From Craspedostauros australis (lineage: Eukaryota; Bacillariophyta; Bacillariophyceae; Mastogloiales; Achnanthaceae): DNA of 64,000 nucleotides. The position numbers and the translations under genes are program-made. Positions 1 to 12,400 of the stretch are shown here, piece by piece. Position 1 is the first letter of the stretch. The number at the start of each line of letters is the position of its first letter. Under the pieces are notes generated by a model that ran no database searches, was not told the DNA's origin, and was given only the letters and a program-made list of their open reading frames with translations. The stretch is taken from assembly GCA_026770025.1 (NCBI GenBank), contig JAMXDE010000014.1:434001-498000 (forward strand), read 5' to 3'.

Positions 1-990
1 GGCAATATCGACGTCGTCCGCAGAGCTGGCCATGCGAACCCGTATCCTGCTCTTTGCGCTTTGCTTTTTGGTGGAATCGGCATGATCGATCTCCGCTGCT
101 ATTATGGTGGCATCGTCTTCCTTGCCTTGAGCCAGTGCGTCGGTTTGATATGCAGCTTTGCTCGGTGACATGACACTTCCGAATGCACCGAAGGAAACAT
201 TCCGGCATGCCTCATCCAGCATCCCAAGCACCGTCGATTGAATTACCGATGTTGTTGCTGCTGCAGTGGTCTTGTGCACGGCAACCTCGTCGGATTCTTG
301 GCCATCATTATTGTCATGGCTGTTGTTGTTGATTTCAGTTTCAACTTGAGATGTGTCATTAGACGTGTCACTAGATGTGGCATCTGGTGCTGCAGAAGAC
401 TCGGGCGATGCCGTTGCTGTTGCAGCTCCTCGCAAAGCATCCGACAGCCTGGTCGTCTTTGCGGTCGACGATCTTGCTCTCGTGGCGCTCCCGATACGCC
501 TGTCACCCACACTTGTGGCCTTGGCTGAACTCGATCTAGTCCTCGGAGACCTCTTTGCCGATGATGATGATGATGACGATCTTGAATTTCTTCGATCCAA
601 CAGGTTCGAAGCCAGTTTGGCCTTTTGCAGTCTGTCGTTTCGCTGCCGTTGTTGCTGTTCGTCGTCTGCGTCTTTGTTTGCGCTTGCGTCGTTACCATCG
701 GCATTGGCATTGGCATAACCATCGAAGCTTCCATTCGCAACTGCTTCCAACGTCAGTTGCGGTGACGCCGTCGGTACTCCGAACACGCCAGTGCTCCATC
801 GACGCTGATCGTTCGCGAATGAAGACTGCGGAATGCGCACTGCCGAACGTCGATCGTGACTTGGTGCTGAGAATGCATGGCAGTTGTGCTGTGGAAGCAA
901 GCAGATGGAGGCGATCAGCGCCATCGCGAACGTCATCTTCGACGTGCCTGATTTGTTCTCGTTTCTGCCTTGGCGTCCACTGGATTCCAT
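1..990 (-). CDS. Putative plastid-targeted low-complexity protein, 3' part beyond window edge
   Basis: A reading frame on the minus strand is open from position 990 to the window edge (330 codons, no stop). It has two possible starts, ATG at 990 and ATG at 936. From the second start the protein opens with a hydrophobic core (MALIASICLL) followed by CHAFSAPS. This matches the signal-peptide plus AF cleavage motif of diatom plastid preproteins, so import through the ER into the plastid is inferred. The rest is disordered: Asn/Ala/Asp-rich, then a basic RNSRSSSSSS patch, then Ser/Thr/Ala-rich and acidic stretches. No catalytic domain is visible in the part present. The function is unknown and the C-terminus is missing. 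The frames overlapping it on both strands have poorer composition and are taken as shadows. Confidence 0.6.
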   Translation of the reverse strand, partial: MESSGRQGRNENKSGTSKMTFAMALIASICLLPQHNCHAFSAPSHDRRSAVRIPQSSFANDQRRWSTGVFGVPTASPQLTLEAVANGSFDGYANANADGNDASANKDADDEQQQRQRNDRLQKAKLASNLLDRRNSRSSSSSSSAKRSPRTRSSSAKATSVGDRRIGSATRARSSTAKTTRLSDALRGAATATASPESSAAPDATSSDTSNDTSQVETEINNNSHDNNDGQESDEVAVHKTTAAATTSVIQSTVLGMLDEACRNVSFGAFGSVMSPSKAAYQTDALAQGKEDDATIIAAEIDHADSTKKQSAKSRIRVRMASSADDVDIA

Positions 991-2281
991 GTTGGCTGCT
1001 GAGGCGGAGTCTTCGAATAGCAGAGTGCAATCGAACAATTTTGAGTTCCACAGTCGCAATGTGTTGGTGCGGTGGAGTACGAGTACGCGGGTTGGGGCGT
1101 CTCCGAATCTCTGTTGCTGTGTATTGCTCCAATAAATACGTGCGTCAACGAATCTCCACCAAGAGAGGAATTGATGCACGATGAATGGATGGTGTGTAGG
1201 GACGAGCTGCGTGTTCACGTGTATTGTACGTGAGGATCTACTCGTACTCTTGTGATCACTGATGGAACCTCCTTCTCACTCTTCCTCTGGACGACAACTT
1301 CACAATCAACTTCGATCTCGATTTTATGCGAGAGATGGCAGAGGACTTTGTGGCCTCCAAACACAAGAGCATCAACCACCAACGATGCAGACACGCAGAG
1401 TGCCGGCAGTTCAAATAACACGCGCCACGAAAAAGCATCCAACCAAGAAGAAGAGGAACAACGACCAGAAAGCGCCAACAGGCAGTCGTCTTTTTGTGCG
1501 TTTTCCTTCTCCACGCACAACCACGAACGAACGTGGCGCTCGGCACCTCGTTTCCATCTTCGTGTGACACCAAGAACTCAGTGACGAATGACGAGTACGT
1601 CATTTTGATTGGTCAGAGATGATGCCCATCAAACAATCGCCTTCGTGCGATTGATCCGATCAACAGAAACACCCGTTTGATTAATACGAATACAAGAACC
1701 AAAAAGTGCGCAGAATTTTGCTAGCTTGGGAAACAAGATCTCCGCCATTCGAAAATACGGGCGCGTGGAACCGCTCCTGGTTCATCGCAAGGCGAATGCC
1801 GTGCTCCCTCCTTGCATTAGGATACGAATAGTACTCTGGGTCGTACACATACGGGTATCCCTGCCACTTTTAGTGACTGTCAGCAAACTATAATGGTACA
1901 GCAAGCGTAAATATGGCGGAGCAATGAGGGTAGAGTGATTGGAAGCGCTGTAAGAGGCGTAAGTACTCCAGTTGTATGTTCTTATCGGTTCGATTGACAG
2001 CTCCAGCCGAGTATCGCCTCCGTCAACGGTGCCGATGGCGCATGCAAAAGAGTAGGGAAAGCAACGGCGTCAAAGGCGCTGGCTGGAGCGATCTTGAGGA
2101 GCACCGTCCGAATCACACTACCAATACACTAGTAAGCTAAGACTCGCACCATACATTTACATGAAGAAGCAATCGCAGAGTCGAGTGGTCATATGCAGAC
2201 ATACATTCAGCTTGGAGAAAGAAGCCGTTTTCTCATAGGGTTGGGAGCCTCCGGCGAGAGAGACTGATGCCCAACCCCAAT
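991..2281. other. Intergenic, no gene seen
   Basis: Only short overlapping frames with arbitrary composition occur here. It contains the upstream region of the minus-strand gene ending at 990 and the downstream flank of the ankyrin gene. No RNA gene or repeat was recognised. Confidence 0.5.
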
Positions 2282-2329
2282 GCAGCGGTGCACCCTTGTC
2301 GTCCTTTGTCCGCTGCAAGGGTGTGCACC
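2282..2329 (-). other. Paired inverted repeats directly after the ankyrin stop codon (possible 3' UTR pseudoknot)
   Basis: Two inverted repeats interlock here. GCAGCGG (2282-2288) is complementary to CCGCTGC (2310-2316). GGTGCACCCTTG (2287-2298) is complementary to CAAGGGTGTGCACC (2316-2329), apart from a two-base bulge. The arms alternate in the order first, second, first, second, which is H-type pseudoknot geometry. On the minus strand the structure starts one base after the TAA of the ankyrin gene, so it would lie at the very start of its 3' UTR. A simple imperfect hairpin is the alternative fold. Confidence 0.45.
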
Positions 2330-4972
2330 TTACACCCACACTAAATCATCGCCGTTGTTGCGCTCGTACGCGACTTCGAACTCCTCCTTCGGAGTAGCAG
2401 TGCTTTCATTCTCGCCTGTTTGAGGCGGTGGGTTCGCATGCGAAGGACCATGCTTCTTGCCGTTCTTCTGGGCAAGATCGTGTCCCTCCCGCCTCTGGCT
2501 GTGTCCATAACCGCGCTCGTTCAGATTGAGGGCACGGTTCGTGACGTTCGCCAAGTCGGCTGACGACTCTCTCTTGTTCCGTTGCTTGGCCACTAGCTCA
2601 TCCTTGTACTTTGCCAACAAGTACAATACGTGGCCGCGATTGTCATGACGCAGACGAGTTGCCACGTCCTCGGGCAGGCTTCCCTGGTGGTTCCGGGCCT
2701 GCAAGGCTTTGGGGTATGCGCGGATGACCATCTCCAACACTTGCGCTGAGGTTCCCGAGAAGCAGGCGGAATGCAACGGGGTGTTGCCGAGCTCGTCCTG
2801 GATCTTGCACGATGCCCTATCAGTCAATAGAAGGGCCTTCACCGCCTCCAAAGGAGCGTACCATGTGCAGGCAACATGGAGAGGGAGACATCCGCCAGGC
2901 ATGCACCGGGTCGTCACGGCGCCAGGGCATGCCTGAATGAGCGAATCCACCACTTCGACCGGCGGTCGGCGCTCGCACGCGTAGTGCAGGGGGAGGAATC
3001 CAGTTCCGGCCACGAAGCCACCTCGGGTGGTCGTTCGCAGCTGCTCTTCGGCCTCGTCCGGGTTGAACTCTAGTCGGCGAATCACCGCTTCCCACTTCTG
3101 ATTCCTGATCAGCGTTGGCAGATCGGTAATGAGATGAGACTCAGCCTCCACGCCTTCTCCGCCATGTTTGCCGTTGTTGCCAGAACTGGGCAACTTGCCT
3201 TTGTACATGTCACTGCATGGGTAGATATACACGCGCGCATGTACACATACGCATTGCATGATATGACAATGGCAACAAATGAAAGCATGCACAATGCGTT
3301 GTTCACAACACCACACGAAAGAGTGATCGTTTGTTGTCAAGAAGAAGACGAAAGAATAAGTGAATATCGCAAAAGAGCAATAGATCAAGATGATGGTCAG
3401 TTGAGTGATTGCTTTCGCCAGAGAGCGGGTCCACATAACACAACAGCAATCGATCCTGCTCACAATAATAACACAGTGCACTTACCCCTCGGAGTTGTAG
3501 AAGCGCGGTTCGTCATTCGTGGAATCGTCTTCCGTGCTGGGAATGGTCTCATCCGTGTCAACGATCCTTCTTTGGTTGCGCGGCGATTGTGTCTCCACCA
3601 GCTGGCTTGGGCGAGTCCAGTAGGACGGGTGCTTGCGAAGCGCCCTGGCCAGCGCCGATTGGTGCGGTCTGCCGTTCTCTCCGGCCATGGCCAGGGCTTC
3701 TTCCAATGGAGTTCGCTCCCACCTGTTTCGACCGAACGTCGCATCCGGATAGGCTTTGAGCAAGTTGGTGGCGACGTTGGGATGCGCAATGCCCCAATGA
3801 GCAGCGACGTGAAGGGGCAAGAATCCATCCTTGTTCCTGTGTCGAGCAGCAGCCGGGTAGGCCGTGACCAAGGTGGAGATGACGCGAGGCGTGGCTCGGC
3901 CGGCGCAGGCCATATGCAGGGGCATTCGCCCTCCCTCAGAGTCCTTGCGAATTGCCTTCGGGTAGGCATCGAGGAGGGCATTGAGCACAGTGACGGCCAT
4001 CGACTCCCTCTTTTCCGACACCAGGATGTTGTTTCCCATCGACACAGACACGTTGGTGCGCGGCGACATGGCGCTAAGCAGGCCGCATCCCTGCGTGCCC
4101 GCAAACTCCTGCTCCAGCATGTTGGTCATGTTGCTGTGCAGGGAATCGGCCGTGGATTCTGACACCGACCTGCGCCCTCTGCTGACATGGCCAGGTCGGA
4201 CGAGGGGGAAGGTGAATTTGGATGATTGCGTCGGGGCGGGTGTCGGCGTCGACGGGGAGCTGTCCCGGTTGGAGGCCGGTGATGTTGCAGTCGGCGATCC
4301 TCCCGACGGGTTGGAACCCGCGGAGAGCCCGGAGAAGGAGGAGGGGGACAGGATCGAGCTGCTCGACGATTGCGGGGTGGCGGACGCTGCGGAGGCATTG
4401 CTGCTCTGCCTCCCGTTCCCCAGAGTGTTGGACAGCGACGGTCGGGTGCATGATGCGAAAGCTGCCAGATGCAAAGGCAGACAGCCATGTCTGGATTCTC
4501 TCATGGAGGCAGCGTCGGGGAATATGTCGATGAGGGTGAGGATGAAGCGACACACTTGCAGGAAGGGGTCCTCCGTCGATCCGTCCGTGGGCACGGTGGT
4601 GTTGACGGCGCTTCTGAGCTTGAAGCATGCGTGATGCAGCGCAAGTCGTTTGGCGCTGGATATCTTGTGCGCAGTGTACTTTGTCCGGAGGGATGCCCAT
4701 GTCGTCACCTCTCGGGGGTACTTCTTGGCTCGCTGCGTGGCCCTGTCCCAGTCCTCGATCTCCATGAGGTAGAAGAGAACCGGCAGGTTCTTGGAGTTGC
4801 CGCTGCGCGGGTTGATGGGCCGTCTGGCGGTGGCATCACCCCCATCGCTCTTGGTCGCACCGGATGTTGGGGTCGCGGCGGATGTCGTGCTCATGCCGCT
4901 CTGTGGGTTGGTGCCGTGCGTTCCGGTGCTGGTGGTGCTGACGGAGACGCTCAGTACTTCTTTGTTGTACAT
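2330..4972 (-). CDS. Ankyrin-repeat protein, two exons
   Basis: Exons are 4972-3486 and 3185-2330, joined across a 300 bp GT-AG intron (donor GTAAGT at 3485, acceptor CAG at 3186). The join keeps frame and gives about 780 residues. The start is the first ATG (4972), since an in-frame TAA lies about 50 bases upstream. The first half has Ser/Thr/Pro-rich disordered stretches between ankyrin-type units (LPLHLAAF; GRMPLHMACAG; GFLPLHVAAHWG). The second exon adds FLPLHYACE, CLPLHVACTW and GNTPLHSACF, each followed by helices ending in AYP or ACPG, a spacing common in stramenopile ankyrin proteins. The C-terminus is charged and has no further domain. Ankyrin repeats bind partner proteins; the partner is unknown. 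The intron is a multiple of three and open apart from the stop inside its own donor. Confidence 0.8.
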
Positions 4973-7752
4973 GATCCCAAGCCCAGGGTCCTTCCTGCTC
5001 ACCTGCTGCGATCGCAGGATTTATGGTCAGCCGGCTGGGTCGGCTGGGTGGACTGGCCTGCGGTAGACTGCTCGTTGACTGGAAAGGGGTCAACCGGGAG
5101 CACTTTCTGTGGTGGTGTTGATGCCGAGACCGACGTTGTCGGTTGCTTCCACACGCGTGTGATGGTTTGTGCGGAGCGTGGTTGGGTCCTCTGTTGGTGG
5201 AGTAGAGCGTGCTTTCCCACCATGCACAGCCCAAGATAGCAAAGAAGCTTGGTGAGATTGGTCAGATTGCCCAAGCCAGATCAGATCCTGGCAAATGTTG
5301 GTGGCCGCTTCTGAGCTGCTGCTTCCAAGCTGTTGGTCTCAGTGTGTGACACGTCCAAGCGGTTTGCTATGCTCCGCTGAGTGTTCTCTGCGGGCGAGCC
5401 CGTACCGAGACTGACAGAGATGGATCAAGGTGGATCGAGGTGGATCGAGACACTTTGTTATCTTGTGCCCAAGGCACAAACAGGCACCCTTTTGGATTCC
5501 CAAATGCAAAGATTACTTCTTCGCGCCCTCTCCCTCTCTCTCGAACGATGGTGGGGTTCCAAGATGCTGTTGCAAGATGATGCCGGAAGATCTCCCCTTC
5601 TGTTTTGTGCTACCACAGTTACCGCCGTCGTCGGCTCTTGGATGTTGCTGCTTGACTCTGACTGAGTGTGAAGCTCGCAATAATGGTATCTGTGTTCCTT
5701 CTCTCCGCGGTGACTGTGCTCTTGTCTGCTGTGGCTCCTACCAGTTTGTTCTTGCCATGTCTCCGTGTGAATGAACACTCTTGTCGGAGCAACCGCGCGG
5801 GTACTCTCCGCTGCCTCTTACAGGCCGTACCACACCGGTACGAATCGGAGCGCGAGAAGGAGTTGGCAGGGGTGTCCTCTCTCTGTCGTCGTCGTGGCCG
5901 ATTTTGCTCGTTTCTTGAAACTTCAAATTCCGCACCCACAAACCATTCTTCCCATCGTCTTTCTCTGTGTGTTTCCCCCTCTTTCCTCACCGTTGTTGTC
6001 GTTCTCGTTCTCGCCTTCGTGCTGTTGTCGTGTTGTCGTGTTGCGTGTGCGTAGATGTGTGGCGCTGTGCACACACACGAGAGTTTTGTCTTTGTCCGGC
6101 TACCTGTGAGGTGTTGTCCGCGACTCTTCCTATGTGACAAGTTTTTTGTCATGACTCGTTCTCATTGCACGACTTCGCACTCGTTATCCGAACGTTATCT
6201 CGACACGAGTTTCACACCTGCCACATGCATTGAGACTTGACGGAAGCAACAAATCCATTCTTGCAGTCTTGTGTCATTGCGAACTGACGAATCCCAATCA
6301 CCCGAGCCGAAGCACATCACGCGAAGGCGGCCGCTTGCGTTCTGGTGCACAACCGGCCTCGGCATCCGCCACGAGGAGGTCCTGGCACGGAAGGAAGCAG
6401 CGAAACGGCGAAGCAACGAAGCAAGGGAGGAAGGAAAGGAGATCGCAGGAGGGAAGGAATTAGTCTGGATTGAATGACGACGGCGCTTGCGATGTCTGCG
6501 TTCACCTCCCTCCTTGGTATTTATGCGGCAGCTTTCGGCAACCAAACGCGGACGTAACAACTATGGCAAACTATGGATGAGAAATGGCATCAGAGCGACA
6601 ACGTCACTGGACCAGATCTATACCAGTCACACAAGGCATGCCTGTTCGAGCGCGATGACCGACATGTACCAGCCAGCTCGTACTACAGATCAAGAACACG
6701 CTCGAGGATGTTGCCATGTTCGGGCGAGTTGTTCGCAGCTCGCATCCGTGTGTCAAACAAAGAGATCCTCCACCTTGTATCATAGGTCGTGCTCGTACTA
6801 ATGCTCGTGCTCAATTCGGCGCCACTCTGGCATCACCATCCGCGAGTATCAGTGGTCTGAACGGAAGCGACGCGCTCGTGTCTGGATCATCGTCGCCCTC
6901 GATGACTATCTCTAGGCGACTATCTGCACGCCTCTGCTGCTCCACTCTTCTCGCACGCAGGAGGCACCAACAATGCATAATCGCCGACGTGGAAGGCATC
7001 GAAGATGGACACATGGATACGGAAGCATCTCAAACCAACATTGCCATTCGATGGTATTAGGACCATCAGAGTTGGAAGGATGAGCTATTGCAAAGCGACG
7101 GAGAGCATTCAACTAATACGGAACTACGCCGCGCATGGCAAAGGCACGGATGCCGACTCCTCGATTTTCAATGTTCGGTGATGTCCATCTTGCCTCCGAC
7201 TCCTCCTCTCTTGGCCAGAGCATGGGCCGTACGCCTACGCATACTCCCCCGCCCCCCGCTCGGCTCTTGCTCGTGTTCGTGCCTGTACCATGCACCACTC
7301 ATCTTCTTGTGGCCAAAGGACAAAAGATACTGGTATCACCAACCACGCACAAACTCTTGCGCCACCGAACTGGGGCAGAAAGGGATTGTTCCCCAAAGAT
7401 CCATCCCGTGCCATCCGCTGCTCGCGGCGCCAGATTATTGGCAGTAGCCGCGGCGGCCATAGTAGTACTCGTATCATCGCCACCATCTCAGTACCCTTCC
7501 TCCACCAAGCGCTGTGCGGAGTTGGGTACAGAATCTTGTGGAGTGCTTGTCGAGAACAAGGTTACCCAAGATTGCAAAAACTTCTTGGTTGCGGCGAGTT
7601 TTTCTCGACATCTTGTTTGACGCTAAAAAAACACGATTGGATCCTTGGCAGTCGTGGATTATTGGTTTCGATTTCTGGAAGGCCTTTGAAAGTACCTTTC
7701 AACCAGAACAAACGACTCAATCGAGCGGTCCTCGCACAACGCAGTCTGGAAG
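4973..7752. other. Long intergenic region, no convincing gene
   Basis: About 2.8 kb upstream of the ankyrin gene. Many short frames exist on both strands, but none shows a domain, a consistent codon bias or usable splice partners. A small direct repeat of a GGTGGATCGA-like unit sits near 5430-5455. 5' UTR exons of the ankyrin gene could lie here but cannot be placed. Confidence 0.45.
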
Positions 7753-8163
7753 TCATCCGTTCAGAAGTAAGTGGTAAACGAGTAAAAACACGACAAAAGC
7801 AATCAATCCGACACCGGGAAGAAGCCAGCAAATGCAGGAACGACGATAGCCAACTGGAACGACAACCGCGCCAACAGCAATCGTTTCAAGAAACGGCACA
7901 ACGACCTTGGTGGTGAGGTACGGGACGATGGTGGCGACGACAACGGCGATACCAACCATGGCGGTTGCGATGATGATGATGATGACTATGGCGGTGGAGA
8001 GGGAAGGGAGATGAGGGCTTGGGCAAGCGATCCACCGGTTGACGACTCCGCACGTTCTCCGCAGGGAGACGTCTGCGTTGAGGATCATCGGCGATTGCGG
8101 GCTCGATAGCGTGAACTCTCGGGCTCTTTCCACCCGATGATGCCGACCAAGTAGGGTTGGCAT
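7753..8163 (-). CDS. Possible small multi-pass membrane protein (136 aa)
   Basis: An ATG-to-stop frame with three strongly hydrophobic stretches: about residues 55-80 (AIVIIIIIATAMVGIAVVVA), 82-105 (VVVPFLETIAVGAVVVPVG) and 112-134 (LLPGVGLIAFVVFLLVYHLLL). Codons in the membrane part favour C at the third position, as in neighbouring genes. The first 45 residues look less like protein, and another frame (M at 8174) is also open across that part, so the true start or a 5' exon may differ. It is divergent from RPS11, with 217 bp between the two start codons. No family is recognised. A chance hydrophobic frame remains possible. Confidence 0.35.
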   Translation of the reverse strand: MPTLLGRHHRVERAREFTLSSPQSPMILNADVSLRRTCGVVNRWIACPSPHLPSLSTAIVIIIIIATAMVGIAVVVATIVPYLTTKVVVPFLETIAVGAVVVPVGYRRSCICWLLPGVGLIAFVVFLLVYHLLLNG

Positions 8164-8380
8164 TCAAGGCGCTCATGGAGATGACAGTTGTCCAAATTCT
8201 GGAGCGTCTGCACTCAGGAAGACTCACGTTGCGTTTGCATTCTCTTGAAATTCTCGATCGCTGTGTTTCACGAAATCATCGTGCACCATACGCAACCATT
8301 GCCACTCAAACTTGACTCTTGCGGGCGCACCATAGTAGTAGTAGGAAGACCCAAACAAAAACAAAAAAGAAGCAGCAACC

Positions 8381-8878
8381 ATGGTGCGAGTTCCAAAGGA
8401 ATACGTCGAATGCGACCAGACCGAGAAGGCATACCAGAAGCAGGATGCCATCTTCGTCGCCAAGAAGCGCTCCATCACTTCTTCGCGTGACAAGCCAATG
8501 CGCTTCGTCAAGAATGTCGGTCTCGGAATCAAGACGCCAGACGCCGCCATTGAGGGAAGCTACGTGGACAAGAAGTGCCCATTCACCGGAAATGTTTCTA
8601 TCCGCGGAAGAATCCTCACAGGCCTCGTCATGTCGACGAAGATGAAGCGCACCATCATCGTGCGAAGAGACTACCTCCATTACATCAAGAAGTACCGTCG
8701 TTTCGAGAAGAGACACAAGAACATGGCCGTCCACTGCTCCCCAGCCTTCACCGTCAAGGAGGGAGACATCGTCACATGCGGACAGTGCCGCCCACTCTCC
8801 AAGACCGTGCGATTCAACGTCGTGTCTCACGAGCCACAGCGCGCCAAGACCGGAAAGAAGTCCTTCCGTGTATTCTAA
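8381..8878 (+). CDS. RPS11: 40S ribosomal protein S11 (uS17)
   Basis: A structural protein of the small ribosomal subunit that contacts 18S rRNA. The 165-residue frame carries the eukaryotic S11 core throughout: [10 protein letters not shown] near the N-terminus, [16 protein letters not shown] in the middle, then [52 protein letters not shown] and a basic C-terminus. Length and ends match the family, which is why the ATG at 8381 is chosen. It is a single exon. The ATG follows an A-rich leader. An AATAAA-type signal (AGAATAAAGAG) lies about 30 bases after the stop. The shadow frames in this interval should be ignored. Confidence 0.97.
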   Translation: MVRVPKEYVECDQTEKAYQKQDAIFVAKKRSITSSRDKPMRFVKNVGLGIKTPDAAIEGSYVDKKCPFTGNVSIRGRILTGLVMSTKMKRTIIVRRDYLHYIKKYRRFEKRHKNMAVHCSPAFTVKEGDIVTCGQCRPLSKTVRFNVVSHEPQRAKTGKKSFRVF

Positions 8879-9494
8879 GCGTGTTGCAGGAATCGCAAGG
8901 AAACAGAATAAAGAGTAAATCAAACCAAACCTACACAAGACTGCACGTTGATCTTCGTTGGCAACGCAACCTCCATTTCGCCGAACTTGTGCATCCATGC
9001 ATGATATCGTACACTCATTGTTCGGGCCCAACGTGATGCTCTGTGCAAAGAGCAGACACCAGTGGGCGTGAAGTGCAGATACTATATCGAAGCCACAAGA
9101 GGGCACGATGACACTACACCCTGTGGAAGCGTCAGCACATTACCGAGAGTACATGCATGGATGTACCCTACATACATGCATACATACTGGAGTCCTGTAT
9201 CATCGATCGCAGGATGGGTACACGTACATCTTCTAACTCTGAATTGTCGGAACTGAATAGAGTGCAGTTGCGAAGAAAGCATGATCCGATCAGTTAATTA
9301 TATTAGTCGTATAGTAGTACTACAGAGCACACAAGTTAGTTCTGCTCTGCAGACGAGTACTTGAGTTCCACTTGTGTGTCCGTCTCTGCTTCTGCCTCTG
9401 CCTTACCATTTGGTATCATATCATATGATACATACTATTCTAATATAATACGCGTGTCATTCGTACCAATACTCTCTCCAGAGATGATGCCGTT
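8879..9494. other. Convergent intergenic spacer
   Basis: AT-richer spacer between the ends of RPS11 and the channel gene. It holds the RPS11 polyadenylation region and repeated ATACAT/CATACA words around 9170-9195. No gene was seen. Confidence 0.5.
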
Positions 9495-12400
9495 CTATCC
9501 GTCATACTTGACGAAGGTGGTTTCGTTAAGGCCGATTTCGGTTGGGTTCGGAGATTGGACGGCATTGAGCCGGACGCTCGAGACGGTGGAGTGCTCACCA
9601 CCGTTGGGGCCCGGTGTCATCAGCTTGCGCAACTCGTCGACGGTCAGGCTCACAACCGTGTTCCCGTCCCGGTCCATCGTTCGCTGATCGATGGGATTGA
9701 CGAAGGTGCGATTGCCCGAATCGAAGGTGTGGTGCAGATCGTTCATCTGCGCGTGCAGCCTTGCCTCGGATGATTGGATCATGCCCTCCAGCGTAGATGA
9801 CAACTCCCTCTCACGTTCTGCGGACTCAGAAGCGAGTCTCTCCATCTCGGCCTGCAGGTAATGCACGCGGCCCTTCCAGTCGTACGCATCGAACTTCGAC
9901 GGCTTGCCAGCGTCCCGGCTGGAACCGAGCAGACGTAGCATCGTGCTTTGCAGACACCGGTGGAGCCAGTGGGTCGAACAGAAGCAATGCTTACGATTGA
10001 CAGATTCCTGGTCGGGGTAGTCCTTCGACGTGCCCGCATTCAGAAGGAAGAAGATGATGGCGATGAACAGCGCCACGTTCACGATCACGCTGGACAGGCT
10101 CCACCACAGATTGCCGTACTGCTCTCCGCTCGCGTACCCCACGGTCTCCGCCACAGCCCATCCAACCACGACGGTCAGGGAAAGTCCGAAGAAGAGCATG
10201 GATCCGCGCGTAAAGTTCTGATGGACGGCACCGTTCAGCCACCACGAGTTGAATACGTACCCATTGTTGCTCCCGGCGACGGTCATGTTGTCCTTCTGGC
10301 TCAGCAGGTGCTGAAACGACACGAGCTCCGCAATCAGCATGACGCGCGCGCGCCCAAACAGGTGCTGCGATCGGATCAGGCACTTCTCGTAGCTGTCCGA
10401 TGCAACCGCGATCAGCACGTTGAGAAGCACCACGGTCACCAGGAACGAGTACAGAACCATCACGAAGATCGAGAAGCTCGATTCGAAATCATCGCGGTCG
10501 AACAGGCCAAAGTCGCCGAGCAGGACGGAATAGGCCCTGAGGTAGTACTCCGATTGCTTGCACTGCGGTTGCCCATCGGTTCCTGAGGTGTTGGCGCACG
10601 AGGTGGGAGTCAGGAGGGTGTAGAACATCTGCGCGAAGGAGACCACCATCGTGAAGAGGATCACGCAGAACCAGATGATGTCCCTCGAGATGTTCAGGAT
10701 CGCGAGGACGAATGTGGCCAGCTGCATGTTGACCGCCTTCATGACGCTCAGCACGCGAAGCCACAGCATGCCCGTGGTGACAGCCAGAAGACCGCGCAGG
10801 AAGTCATCGTCGGCGCCCGTCTTGTCGAACTGCGTGAAGTTGTTTCTCATGTAAACGGTGGAAGCCAGCGCTAGAAGGGCGGCCAGAAGATCCGTGAGGT
10901 TCCAGAAGGACAGGAAGTACCGGCGCACTCGCTTGGCGACCAAGCAGAGGCTCACGATCTTGCCAATCTCACGGATGAGGAAGTAGAAGATTCCGATGTT
11001 CGCGACGTAGATCCACTGCAGCACGGATTCGATAGAGCCGCCGCTGATGAGCTGGTCCACAGCTGCCCGGAAACCGTAGAGCAACACGATGAGGAACACG
11101 ATGTCACAGAAGATGACGGTGACAGCGAACGGCCTTGAGATCATCTTGTCCAGAACCTTGCGCACCATCTCCATCGTAGCCACCTCCTCGACTCCGGTGT
11201 TTCCAAGCGAGAGCAACGACGGGACGAAGCCAGGAAGTCGGCTGATCTCGATTGCGATGCCGTCACCGTCATTGAAATCGGCACTGAATGATGACGTCGA
11301 TGTGCTCCTGCCGGTCGTTTTCGAAGATTTGGTGCGATCCTGCTGGGATAGATCGGACAGTCGTCTGAGATGTTCGACGACGCGATCAGACACATGTTCG
11401 TGCTTGCTCTGTAACATGGATGTCATCCACGGTCCGATGGAATGTTCGCACATCATCACTCGTTGCATCACAGAAGTTGAGAGGGCGAACTCTCGATCGT
11501 CTTCGTCATCGATGAGCAGCATGGTCTTGACGAGGTTTGGGATGGACGCAACTGTAAGCGAAATAGTGAAGAAAGCGCGGTGAAGCGCAGGAAAATGAAA
11601 CGAGTGCACAGAACAGAATACAGAGTGTGAATGCATCGTTGATAAATGTCGTTGCGGAGTGAGCAAGGATGAAGTTGTGTTCACATTGAAAACAAGGGTG
11701 AGAAAAGCGTTATTTCATAGTCGTTGCAGGTACGATGGCGGAGTGATGGTCAGAGCTGCTGTATCTCAATGTCCAAGTATGATGGAGCGAACCCACGTTC
11801 GACCTTGAACTTACTGGTCTGGATGATGGTATCACTGATGTCGATGGAACCGTACAGGTCCTGGAATGATTTGTGCTGCGTTCCCGTCGCCCTCAGTTCG
11901 GACAGGCGTTCGTCCTGCGGTCTGGATCTTCGACCGTCTGGCCCGCTTTCTGAACCAACTTGATCCACAATGGCGGACAGCATCACCAAAGCGTATCGTG
12001 CGAACGGGCTCAGCTGCACATCCCGTGGGATGTTGGATTGGCGTTGGTCAGGCCCCTCCGGACTCTCTGATTCCACCTGTTCGGATTGCTCATTGAGAGG
12101 CGGTTCTTCCATATCGTATGATGCAGAGTACGATGGCAACTCGCTGAGCCCTGGCTCGCTTGCAGAGCGCGAAAGATTCTTCCCTGCGGCCCTCACCACG
12201 GAAATCATGGATGCTGATGTTGACTCGAGCACTTGGGACAGGGTGCTTGTGGCTTTCGGGAACTGGGAGAGCAAAGGCGCTCTCTGATGTGTGTCCGTCG
12301 TGAAGTGTCTAGTGTTGGCGTTCCCGTGACAGGACTTGACCCAGCTGATCAGCACACCTTGGAACGGAATGTGCCCAGCATCATCGCGGATCATCATGGC

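Noticed and set aside
243-740. 165-codon minus-strand frame with a His run
   Set aside because: Shadow of the better-composed frame of the plastid-targeted protein; its composition comes from frame-shifted Ser and Asp codons.
1215-1603. Cluster of 100-115-codon frames on both strands
   Set aside because: All overlap, none has protein-like composition, and none continues by splicing.
3134-4162. 342-codon plus-strand frame opposite the ankyrin gene
   Set aside because: Antisense shadow; the minus strand carries clear ankyrin units and consensus splice sites.
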